From Spirochaetia bacterium UBA5368 (GTDB lineage Bacteria; Spirochaetota; UBA4802; UBA5368): a DNA stretch of 9,071 nucleotides. The stretch covers positions 16,546 through 25,616 of the forward strand of contig DHPI01000020.1 in the NCBI GenBank assembly GCA_002407865.1. Direction: 5' to 3'. How positions within the stretch are numbered: the stretch's first letter is position 1; each line of letters starts with the position of its first letter. Positions 1 through 5,488 of this stretch are shown here, piece after piece. The notes under the pieces are model-generated. The model saw only the letters and a list, made by a program, of their open reading frames with translations, was not told the origin of the DNA and did no database searches. The position numbers and the translations under genes were made by a program.

Positions 1-262
1 GGTAGTTGAGCACCGGCGTGCCCAGGTTGAAAAAATCGAGGGAGAGGTCCAGTTGCTTCAGGGCGCGTTCCGGGCATGCCTCGACGCAGGCGCCACACCG
101 GATGCATAAACCGGTCAGTTTCTCCGCCGCGCCGGGCGGGCGCACATACGAGCCGTTATGCGCAAGTGCCGAGGCCGCCCCCACGCAGCCGGCGGCGGCA
201 ACGGCCTCAAGCCCGAAGCGGAGAAATCGCCTGCGGCTGATTCCCGTTTTCCGCACCGTCAT
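1..262 (-). CDS. Tat-exported NapG/MauM-type 4Fe-4S ferredoxin, C-terminus missing
   Basis: The first 87 residues of an iron-sulfur protein are visible; the gene runs off the left edge. It begins at the ATG at 262-260, with a classic twin-arginine motif SRRRFLRFG (residues 9-17), a hydrophobic Ala/Gly-rich stretch to about residue 34, and then RPPGA (41-45). A 4Fe-4S motif CIRCGACVEACP follows (Cys53, 56, 59, 63). RPPGA shortly before CIRCG, with GTP about 20 residues after the cluster, is the known pattern of NapG/MauM proteins, which carry electrons from a membrane quinol oxidase (NapH type) to a periplasmic reductase. The ATG overlaps the stop of the upstream small gene (ATGA), so it is the third gene of the rdh operon. 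I infer a role in feeding electrons to the reductive dehalogenase. Further clusters expected in the family would lie outside the window. Family assignment is good; the role is inferred from context. Confidence 0.85.
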   Translation of the reverse strand, partial: MTVRKTGISRRRFLRFGLEAVAAAGCVGAASALAHNGSYVRPPGAAEKLTGLCIRCGACVEACPERALKQLDLSLDFFNLGTPVLNY

Positions 263-477
263 TTCCCCCGTTTTGTTTTATATTTATACACGAAAAAGGC
301 GGCCGGGGGAACGCACCATAGGACCGTAAGCCCGGCCCAGACCGCCGCCGCTGACGGTTCGAATTCGCCGATGCTTCCGGTTACCGAGACAAACAGGAGG
401 ATAAATACCGCAGCCCAGCCTGCCCACAGGAGGGCGGGCAGAATGTCGCTTCGTTCAAATCGGATGCTGATTTTCAT
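259..477 (-). CDS. 72-residue two-helix membrane protein, possible RdhB-like anchor
   Basis: I do not recognise this protein by sequence. It has 72 residues: a short charged N-terminus (MKISIRFERSD), a hydrophobic helix at about 14-33, a short loop containing GEFEPS (37-42), a second helix at about 46-65, and a basic tail (KYKTKRGK). The start is the ATG at 477-475, which overlaps the rdhA stop as TAATG. A strong ribosome site, AAAGGAGG (493-486), sits 8 bases upstream inside the last rdhA codons; a longer reading of the frame up to 561 would run through rdhA and is rejected. Its end overlaps the ferredoxin start (ATGA). Position directly after rdhA, size and topology match RdhB anchors of reductive dehalogenases, which are known to be about 75-105 residues with two or three helices. 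I see no clear RdhB signature, so anchoring RdhA to the membrane is an inference from context. Confidence 0.8.
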   Translation of the reverse strand: MKISIRFERSDILPALLWAGWAAVFILLFVSVTGSIGEFEPSAAAVWAGLTVLWCVPPAAFFVYKYKTKRGK

Positions 478-1919
478 TATGTATGCCTCCTTTTCGGTTT
501 GTATGCCATCTCCCCGAAACGGTCGGCGGATATGCCGTAGGTGCCCACAGGGCGCTCCCACATCTCCGACGGCTCACGGCGCCTTCCGTAGCCGAAGGCG
601 TCGTCGAGGGCAACCATGCATTTGTCCAGGAATGGCGTGTTCCGTATGCTCCAGCGTATGAAATCGTGCCCCCAGATCACCTCACCTTTCGTAAAGGGAC
701 ACACGGCTATGCAGTTCATACATGCCGTGCCCGACTTGTGCCAGAATTTGATGCACTTGATGTGGTCGTTATACCATTTATAGACGCCGGGATTGTTGTG
801 CGCGTAACCGCTCCATGATTGCGCCCCGTGGGTAATTGCCTGCGAGGGGCAGTCGCGAGCGCATTTTTTGCACTCGTTGCAGAACTGCTCCACGCCAAAA
901 CGGATAGGCTCGTCGGGGATAAGGGGCATATTTGTCAGCACCTTGCAGAGGCGCACGTTAGGCCCGAACTCCGGGGTGATGAGGAGCCCGTTGCGGCCGC
1001 ATTCGCCCAGCCCGGCGTCTATTGCCATGGGCACGGAAAGGCCCGTGCCGTTCATTGCCGGGATCGCCGTGTAGCCCATGGCGCGGATGTATTCCGCCAC
1101 CATGATGACGGCGATCCCCATGCGGGAGTATCCCAGCGACGAGGCGCAGGTGGTCACCATTGAAGGGGAAGCCTGCGCCATAACGCGGTTCTGCTCCACC
1201 GCCATTACGATCACATTTTCTACGCTGTCGGGGATTACAAGCCTGGTCGCGGTTTCATACGGCTTTTCCGTTTTTTCGAAAACGATTTCCTTTTTCACCG
1301 GCGGCTCGGCAGATTCGGGATTTCGCTGCGAGTGGGAGTAGACCTGCCTGCGGTCGAGTTTGCAGATTCCCACGAGGTCGGCGCCCGCGAGCTTCGCGAC
1401 GGTTTTTGCCTGCGTGGTGAGCTGTGCGGGGTCGTCGAGGTCGGGCGGCATATTGCACAGCATCTCGGGGGCGGAGACCGGGCTGTAGCTGAGAAGCCCC
1501 ACGTTGTCGCGACCGGTGCCGTAATACCCTATGAGGTCGCTGAACGTGGAAAGTCCGAACTTGGCCGCCATGAACGAGCGGGCGGCGGCACGGCTTCCGG
1601 CATCGACTATGTTGGATGTGCGCCCCGTCATGTAATTTTCAAGCACATGCTTCATGGAAAGCTCCATGTTGCTGGCCCCCAGTTCGCGGGGCGCGAGGTT
1701 GATTGCCACCATCGACTCGTCGAAACGCGACAGAACGGAATCGTCGACCCGATAGGGCCGCCCCGTAATGGTGTCCGCTTTCGCGCGCCGGGCGGCCGTA
1801 TCCATGAATTCCGCCTCCTGTGCCAGCAGTTCGCGCGCCGAAAAAGCTCCGGCCAGCGCTGAGAGAGATATGACCCCCTTGAGAAATGTCTGGCGGTCTA
1901 TGGTATTGCCTTCTGCCAT
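477..1919 (-). CDS. rdhA: Reductive dehalogenase catalytic subunit (RdhA), corrinoid and two 4Fe-4S clusters
   Basis: This 480-residue protein belongs to the RdhA family, which removes halogens from organohalides reductively with a cobamide and two 4Fe-4S clusters, usually on the outer face of the cytoplasmic membrane. The cluster ligands are Cys347, 350, 353, 357 (FCNECKKCARDCP) and Cys389, 400, 403, 407 (TACMNCIAVCPF). The corrinoid core is well kept, with GYTAIPAMNGTG (282-293) and ITPEFGPNVRL (314-324). From memory of the Sulfurospirillum PceA sequence, Tyr264, Asn290 and Arg323 fall at the spacing of its Tyr246, Asn272 and Arg305, so the enzyme looks active. The N-terminus has an export-like signal, DRQTFLKG (8-15) plus a hydrophobic stretch, but the second Arg of the twin pair is Gln. 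The start at 1919 is chosen because GGAGGAGG (1932-1925) lies 5 bases upstream. It is first in an operon with the small membrane protein and ferredoxin. The substrate cannot be told from sequence; an acceptor other than a halide is possible. Confidence 0.95.
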   Translation of the reverse strand: MAEGNTIDRQTFLKGVISLSALAGAFSARELLAQEAEFMDTAARRAKADTITGRPYRVDDSVLSRFDESMVAINLAPRELGASNMELSMKHVLENYMTGRTSNIVDAGSRAAARSFMAAKFGLSTFSDLIGYYGTGRDNVGLLSYSPVSAPEMLCNMPPDLDDPAQLTTQAKTVAKLAGADLVGICKLDRRQVYSHSQRNPESAEPPVKKEIVFEKTEKPYETATRLVIPDSVENVIVMAVEQNRVMAQASPSMVTTCASSLGYSRMGIAVIMVAEYIRAMGYTAIPAMNGTGLSVPMAIDAGLGECGRNGLLITPEFGPNVRLCKVLTNMPLIPDEPIRFGVEQFCNECKKCARDCPSQAITHGAQSWSGYAHNNPGVYKWYNDHIKCIKFWHKSGTACMNCIAVCPFTKGEVIWGHDFIRWSIRNTPFLDKCMVALDDAFGYGRRREPSEMWERPVGTYGISADRFGEMAYKPKRRHT

Positions 1920-2000
1920 CGTTTCCTCCTCCGGTAATTGTGTCCGGGCATGGCGCCCGTAATGGTTCACAGCAGGCGACTTCAGAAACGACCTGCGCAT

Positions 2001-2029
2001 ATTGTACAGCATTTGTTCGTTTCAGTCTT
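2001..2029 (-). promoter_or_regulatory. Probable sigma70-type promoter of the rdh operon
   Basis: On the minus strand a -10 box TACAAT (2006-2001, 5 of 6 consensus) is preceded after 17 bases by a weak -35, AAGACT (2029-2024, only GAC matching). Transcription would start near 1994, giving a leader of about 75 bases before the rdhA ATG. The leader could form a small stem, with arms CGGGC and GCCCG at 1945-1959, ahead of the ribosome site. A good -10 with a poor -35 is typical of activator-dependent promoters, which would fit an inducible respiratory gene. Confidence 0.5.
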
Positions 2030-2050
2030 TCGAAGTCGCGATTTCGAAAT
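2028..2050. promoter_or_regulatory. Twin TTCGAA repeat upstream of the rdh promoter, candidate operator
   Basis: TTTCGAA occurs at 2028-2034 and again at 2042-2048, 14 bases apart. The second copy lies within a perfect 10-base palindrome, ATTTCGAAAT (2041-2050). The pair abuts and slightly overlaps the rdh -35 region, where an activator would bind. It does not resemble the CprK dehalobox (TTAAT-N4-ATTAA). No regulator gene is visible in the window, so the binding protein is unknown. Confidence 0.4.
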
Positions 2051-2428
2051 TTTTTTTGGGCAAAAAACGGCATTCCGAAACGATGAAATGAGGCATGAAG
2101 TATTTTTCCGTGATACCCAGGGGGGCGCGGGAGATATGGCCATGCTAACAGGCCGCTGTCGAAGATTCTGTCGGAGTGTTTTTTTACTGTGTATGCTGTT
2201 CGCAGCCGGCACATAGTGTTACTATGGCAAGAGCGTACTATGCGGACACTCGAGTGCATATTCAGAGCGAAAGGTAATGCCACACTGCGCATGATTGGAG
2301 AGGAAAGCATCCATATCCTCTCGTCCTATTTTCTCACCGTGTAAATCCTTGAGCCTGCGTGGTGAGCATCTACATGAAATTTTTCGAGATGGGTACACTG
2401 GCATACGCGGCATACCGACGCGAATGTG
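2051..2428. other. Divergent intergenic region with no recognisable gene
   Basis: I find no convincing gene between the two divergent promoters. Short open frames here are low in complexity of reading, lack ribosome sites and resemble no family. Structures seen are a T8/A6 run pair (2050-2067), a perfect inverted repeat CATAGT-GTT-ACTATG (2212-2226) with another ACTATG at 2237-2242, an inverted repeat GAGAGGA/TCCTCTC around an 11-base loop (2298-2322), and a near-tandem GGCATAC repeat (2400-2406, 2409-2415) just upstream of the dut -35. No tRNA, cobalamin-riboswitch box or intrinsic terminator was recognised by eye. Confidence 0.6.
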
Positions 2429-2457
2429 TTGACAATAAACATCGCGCCTTCTATATG
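2429..2457 (+). promoter_or_regulatory. Near-consensus sigma70 promoter for the dut-rnj-uppP operon
   Basis: A perfect -35 box TTGACA (2429-2434) is followed after exactly 17 bases by TATATG (2452-2457, 4 of 6 consensus). The start of transcription would fall at about 2463-2465, only some 26-28 bases before the dut ATG. It is the strongest promoter match upstream of the housekeeping block, and suits constitutive expression. Confidence 0.65.
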
Positions 2458-2465
2458 TGAATTTC

Positions 2466-2481
2466 CGGCGGATGTCCGCCG
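2466..2481 (+). promoter_or_regulatory. Perfect hairpin at the predicted 5' end of the dut-rnj transcript
   Basis: The sequence CGGCGG-ATGT-CCGCCG is a perfect inverted repeat: six all-GC pairs with a four-base loop, or seven pairs if the loop closes further. It starts 1-3 bases from the predicted transcription start and ends 9 bases before the dut ATG at 2491. No Shine-Dalgarno sequence is visible in the intervening TTACCAGCA. The following bases are not a T-run, so it is not a terminator. It may shield the 5' end, hinder ribosome loading, or act as a DNA operator. Confidence 0.55.
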
Positions 2482-2490
2482 TTACCAGCA

Positions 2491-2925
2491 ATGATTCCAG
2501 TAAAAATCAAACTATCGCCGGGCGCATCGGTACCGGGCTATCAGAGCGACGGCGCCGCGGGCGCCGATATGTGCGCGCTTGTGGATACCCCCGTCACTAT
2601 CGAGCCGGGGCGCTTCGCGCTTATCCCCACCGGAATCTGGATCGACATGCCCTTTGGCTACGAAGCGCAGATCCGCCCCCGCAGCGGACTCTCATTGAAA
2701 CACGGCATCATGCTGCTCAATTCCCCCGGAACAATCGACTCGGATTATCGCGGCGAAATCAAGATCATAATGGCAAATTTCGGAACAGAACCGTTCACGG
2801 TCGAGCGCGGAATGAGGATCGCGCAGATGGTATTCGCGAAGGTATATCGCGCCAGTTTTCTACAGACTGAGGAAATGGAAACAACGGAAAGAAACGAAGG
2901 AGGATTCGGTCACAGCGGAATATGA
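2491..2925 (+). CDS. dut: dUTP diphosphatase (trimeric dUTPase)
   Basis: This 144-residue cytoplasmic enzyme hydrolyses dUTP to dUMP and diphosphate, keeping uracil out of DNA and supplying dUMP for thymidylate synthesis. All five motifs of homotrimeric dUTPases are present in order: I, AGADMCA (23-29); II, RPRSGL (62-67); III, GTIDSDYRGEI (80-90), with Asp83 as the expected water-activating residue; IV, ERGMRIAQ (105-112); and V, RNEGGFGHSG (134-143), which closes over the active site. Length is typical of the bacterial family. Motif V has Asn where many members have Gly (RGxGGFG), a minor change. The ATG at 2491 is the only ordinary start before an in-frame stop at 2458-2460, though it lacks a visible ribosome site and follows a hairpin directly. 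The stop overlaps the next start as ATGA, indicating coupling to rnj. Confidence 0.96.
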   Translation: MIPVKIKLSPGASVPGYQSDGAAGADMCALVDTPVTIEPGRFALIPTGIWIDMPFGYEAQIRPRSGLSLKHGIMLLNSPGTIDSDYRGEIKIIMANFGTEPFTVERGMRIAQMVFAKVYRASFLQTEEMETTERNEGGFGHSGI

Positions 2926-4580
2926 AACATCATAAAGAGACTGCGATGAAAATAATACCGCTCGGCGGTCTCGGCGCTATCGGAAACAATATGACCATTT
3001 TTGAATATGGCGATGAAATACTCATCGTCGATTGCGGCATAATGTTTCCCACCGAGGAGATGCCGGGCATCGATTATATTATACCCGACTTTTCATACGT
3101 TGTAAAAAACAGGCACCGTGTAAAAGGTCTGCTTATTACTCACGGCCACGAAGACCATATCGGCGCGGTGCCTTTTCTGCTGAAAGAAATCACGGCGCCG
3201 ATCTTCTCAACGAAGCTTACAATCGGCCTTATTCAGAGCAGGCTCGAAGAGCGGCCGCCGAAGGACAAGCCCACCTTTGTCGAGGTTGTCCCCGGCGCAC
3301 AGGTTCAGATCGGGAATTTCACAGTAGAATTTCTGCGGGTTAATCATTCGATCATCGACGGTGTCGCGCTGGCCATGCAGACGCCGATAGGCGTTATTAT
3401 TCACACGGGCGATTTCAAGATAGATTTTTCACCGGTCGACGGCAAGGTAACCGACCTGCCGACGTTCGCCGCCTACGGCGAAAAGGGCGTGCTTCTTTTG
3501 ATGTCCGACAGCACCAACGCCGAGCGTCCGGGGTACACCCGGTCGGAAAGCGTATTGAGCGATAAGCTTGTCGAGATTTTTTCAGCCTCGCGGGGACGCA
3601 TTATTGTGGCCACTTTCGCCTCAAACATTCATCGCATACAACAAGTGCTCGACGCGTCGCAGCGCTTTAACAGGAAGGTCGTAATATCCGGCGTGACGAT
3701 GCAGAAAAACATCGAAATCGCGCGCAGCCTCGGCTACCTGGATTTTAAGGAAGACCTTATCGTGGAGATCAAGGAGGCGCAGGCGCTCCCGAACAAGAAG
3801 CTCGTGATTATCTGCACCGGATCGCAGGGCGAACCGATGTCGGCGCTCGCGAGAATGGCAAACAATACGCACAAGCACTTCGTGGCCGGCAGCGGCGATA
3901 CGGTCATTGTCACCGCGTCGGTGATACCCGGCAACGAACGGATGGTGTACAACGTCATCAACTCGCTTATGAAGCTCGGCGCCGAGGTATACTACGAGCA
4001 GGATGAGGATATTCACGTTTCGGGCCACGGCTCGCAGGAAGAGCTAAAGCTGATGATATCGCTCACCAACCCGCGTTTTTTCATGCCGATCCACGGCGAA
4101 TACCGGCAACTCCGGGCCCATGCGCGTCTCGCCGAATCTCTGGGCATAAAAAGCTCCCGGATCCGTATCGCCGAAAACGGAACGATACTCGAACTGACAA
4201 AAAAGAGTTTCGAGAAAACGGGGGCTCTTTCCCTCAATAAGATATTCGTCGACGGGCTCGATATCGAGGACGTCGGCAGCGGCGTCATCCACGACCGGCA
4301 GACGATGGCCGCCGAGGGAATGCTCGTTATTACCCTCGTGGTCTCCGAAGGCATGTTGATACGCCCCCCCGACATTGTGGCACGCGGTTTTATCACAAGT
4401 AAAAATATGCAGATACTCGAAATCATCAGGAAGGATGTCGAGGAACAGTCCCACAAACTGCTTATGGACGACGCAACTCCGGCGGAAATAGGGGCATTTT
4501 TGAAAAAGAGCATGAAAAACTTCGTTTACCGGATTGCCCGGAGAAATCCATTAATCGACGTACTGGTGCTGGAGGTGTAG
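2922..4580 (+). CDS. rnj: Ribonuclease J
   Basis: RNase J is a cytoplasmic metallo-beta-lactamase/beta-CASP nuclease with endonuclease and 5'-to-3' exonuclease activity, central to RNA decay and maturation in bacteria that have it. Of 552 residues, the N-terminal part holds the zinc site HGHEDH (74-79), His142 in VNHS and Asp164 in HTGDF. SDSTNAERPGYT follows, and the beta-CASP domain shows FASNIHRIQQV, GSQGEPMSALARMA, His369 in SGHGSQEE and His391 in MPIHGEYR. All metal ligands expected of the family appear intact, and the length matches it. A second ATG at 2946 would give 544 residues beginning MKIIPLGGLG, the usual family N-terminus. I report 2922 because it overlaps the dut stop, but AAGGAGG (2897-2903) is rather far from it, so the start is uncertain by 8 codons. 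The gene is followed after 1 base by uppP. Confidence 0.96.
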   Translation: MKHHKETAMKIIPLGGLGAIGNNMTIFEYGDEILIVDCGIMFPTEEMPGIDYIIPDFSYVVKNRHRVKGLLITHGHEDHIGAVPFLLKEITAPIFSTKLTIGLIQSRLEERPPKDKPTFVEVVPGAQVQIGNFTVEFLRVNHSIIDGVALAMQTPIGVIIHTGDFKIDFSPVDGKVTDLPTFAAYGEKGVLLLMSDSTNAERPGYTRSESVLSDKLVEIFSASRGRIIVATFASNIHRIQQVLDASQRFNRKVVISGVTMQKNIEIARSLGYLDFKEDLIVEIKEAQALPNKKLVIICTGSQGEPMSALARMANNTHKHFVAGSGDTVIVTASVIPGNERMVYNVINSLMKLGAEVYYEQDEDIHVSGHGSQEELKLMISLTNPRFFMPIHGEYRQLRAHARLAESLGIKSSRIRIAENGTILELTKKSFEKTGALSLNKIFVDGLDIEDVGSGVIHDRQTMAAEGMLVITLVVSEGMLIRPPDIVARGFITSKNMQILEIIRKDVEEQSHKLLMDDATPAEIGAFLKKSMKNFVYRIARRNPLIDVLVLEV

Positions 4581-4581
4581 A

Positions 4582-5418
4582 ATGGTTGGCGAATATATTG
4601 TTATGATCTCCCTGGCGATTGTGCAAGGAATCGCCGAATTTCTTCCGATATCATCGTCCGGGCACCTTGTGCTAATGCAGCAGACGGCATATTTTCAAGG
4701 GTATATAGCATCGCTTGGCGCCGATGCTGAATTATTTTTGAGCGTCATGCTGCATCTGGCCACGCTGATTGCCGTCATCATTTTTCTGTGGCATGACATC
4801 ATCAGTCTGCTCGTGGGAGCATGCGCGGGAGTCAAAGAAAAGAAATACTCCCGGAATGAAATAAAAACCATCGGCTATATTATTGTTGCGTCCTTCCCCG
4901 CCGGAATCGCAGGGATTGCGTTCCACGACTTCTTCGAAGGCTTTTTTACGTCGGCCGTACCCGTCTTTTTTCTGCTCATCATCAACGGCTTTATACTATT
5001 ATCCACTAAAATTATAGCTCCCGGAGGCCGAAAAATAGAGGAGACAGGCGTAATCAGATCGATAGTGGTCGGGTGCGCGCAGGCGTGCGCCATATTGCCG
5101 GGCATTTCACGCTCGGGAACGACGATAACCGCAGGGATGCTGTGCGGCATTGCCCCCGTTGAATCGGCGAGATTTTCGTTCCTGATGGCAATCCCGGTAA
5201 TCGCGGGCGCCGCGGCTATCGAGCTTGCAAAAATCGGCATACATGCTTTTCCGGTCGATATTATTGCGCCGTTGATCGTCTCCATGGTGATAGCGCTGTG
5301 TGTCGCGCTCGCATCCCTGAAGCTGCTTTTTGTTTTAGTAAAGCAGATACGGATTGACGTCTTCGGCTACTATACTATCGCCCTGGGGCTCGCCGGCCTC
5401 CTTTTCCATTACCTGTAA
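4582..5418 (+). CDS. uppP: Undecaprenyl-diphosphate phosphatase (BacA/UppP family)
   Basis: This integral membrane enzyme dephosphorylates undecaprenyl diphosphate to regenerate the lipid carrier for peptidoglycan and surface polysaccharide; overexpression of family members gives bacitracin resistance. The 278-residue protein is largely hydrophobic with about eight membrane stretches. It carries both signature motifs: QGIAEFLPISSSGHL (15-29), including the Q/E-rich site with Glu19 and the Ser/His region, and PGISRSGTT (173-181) with the catalytic Arg177. Length is normal for the family (about 270). The start has an excellent ribosome site, GGAGGT (4571-4576), within the last rnj codons, 5 bases before the ATG and with one base between stop and start. 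Linkage to rnj appears to be operonic rather than functional. No sign of damage. Confidence 0.96.
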   Translation: MVGEYIVMISLAIVQGIAEFLPISSSGHLVLMQQTAYFQGYIASLGADAELFLSVMLHLATLIAVIIFLWHDIISLLVGACAGVKEKKYSRNEIKTIGYIIVASFPAGIAGIAFHDFFEGFFTSAVPVFFLLIINGFILLSTKIIAPGGRKIEETGVIRSIVVGCAQACAILPGISRSGTTITAGMLCGIAPVESARFSFLMAIPVIAGAAAIELAKIGIHAFPVDIIAPLIVSMVIALCVALASLKLLFVLVKQIRIDVFGYYTIALGLAGLLFHYL

Positions 5419-5420
5419 AA

Positions 5421-5439
5421 GGCGCCGGCGTACGCCGCC
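5421..5439. repeat. GC-rich palindrome between uppP and ftsK
   Basis: A perfect 12-base palindrome CGGCGTACGCCG (5426-5437) lies within a longer GC-rich stem region, 8 bases after the uppP stop. It is followed by CCCACAGC rather than a T-run, so it is unlikely to be an intrinsic terminator. It could be an RNA-stabilising or processing stem between uppP and ftsK, or chance in GC-rich DNA. Confidence 0.4.
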
Positions 5440-5488
5440 CCCACAGCGGATCTGATTATTCCTATTGCGTCTTCCCTGGAGGCATTGC

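Noticed and set aside
1920..2012. Longer RdhA start with an upstream in-frame RRSFLKS motif resembling a true twin-arginine signal
   Set aside because: It is not followed by a hydrophobic stretch, the best ribosome site belongs to the ATG at 1919, and the predicted transcript start (about 1994) lies after that ATG (2000-1998).
2050..2067. T8 and A6 runs around GGGC as a two-way terminator
   Set aside because: There is no GC stem beside the runs; the T/A runs themselves would form only a weak AT hairpin between promoters.
1920..2490. Cobalamin riboswitch or CprK dehalobox in front of rdhA
   Set aside because: I see neither a B12-box-like sequence nor TTAAT-N4-ATTAA on either strand.
2222..2491. 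89-codon minus-strand frame in the divergent gap
   Set aside because: Composition is Arg/Cys-rich and unlike a protein family, there is no ribosome site, and it crosses the dut promoter.
5465..5488. TTG start for FtsK giving 871 residues
   Set aside because: No ribosome site precedes it, whereas GGAGG lies 6 bases before the GTG at 5489.
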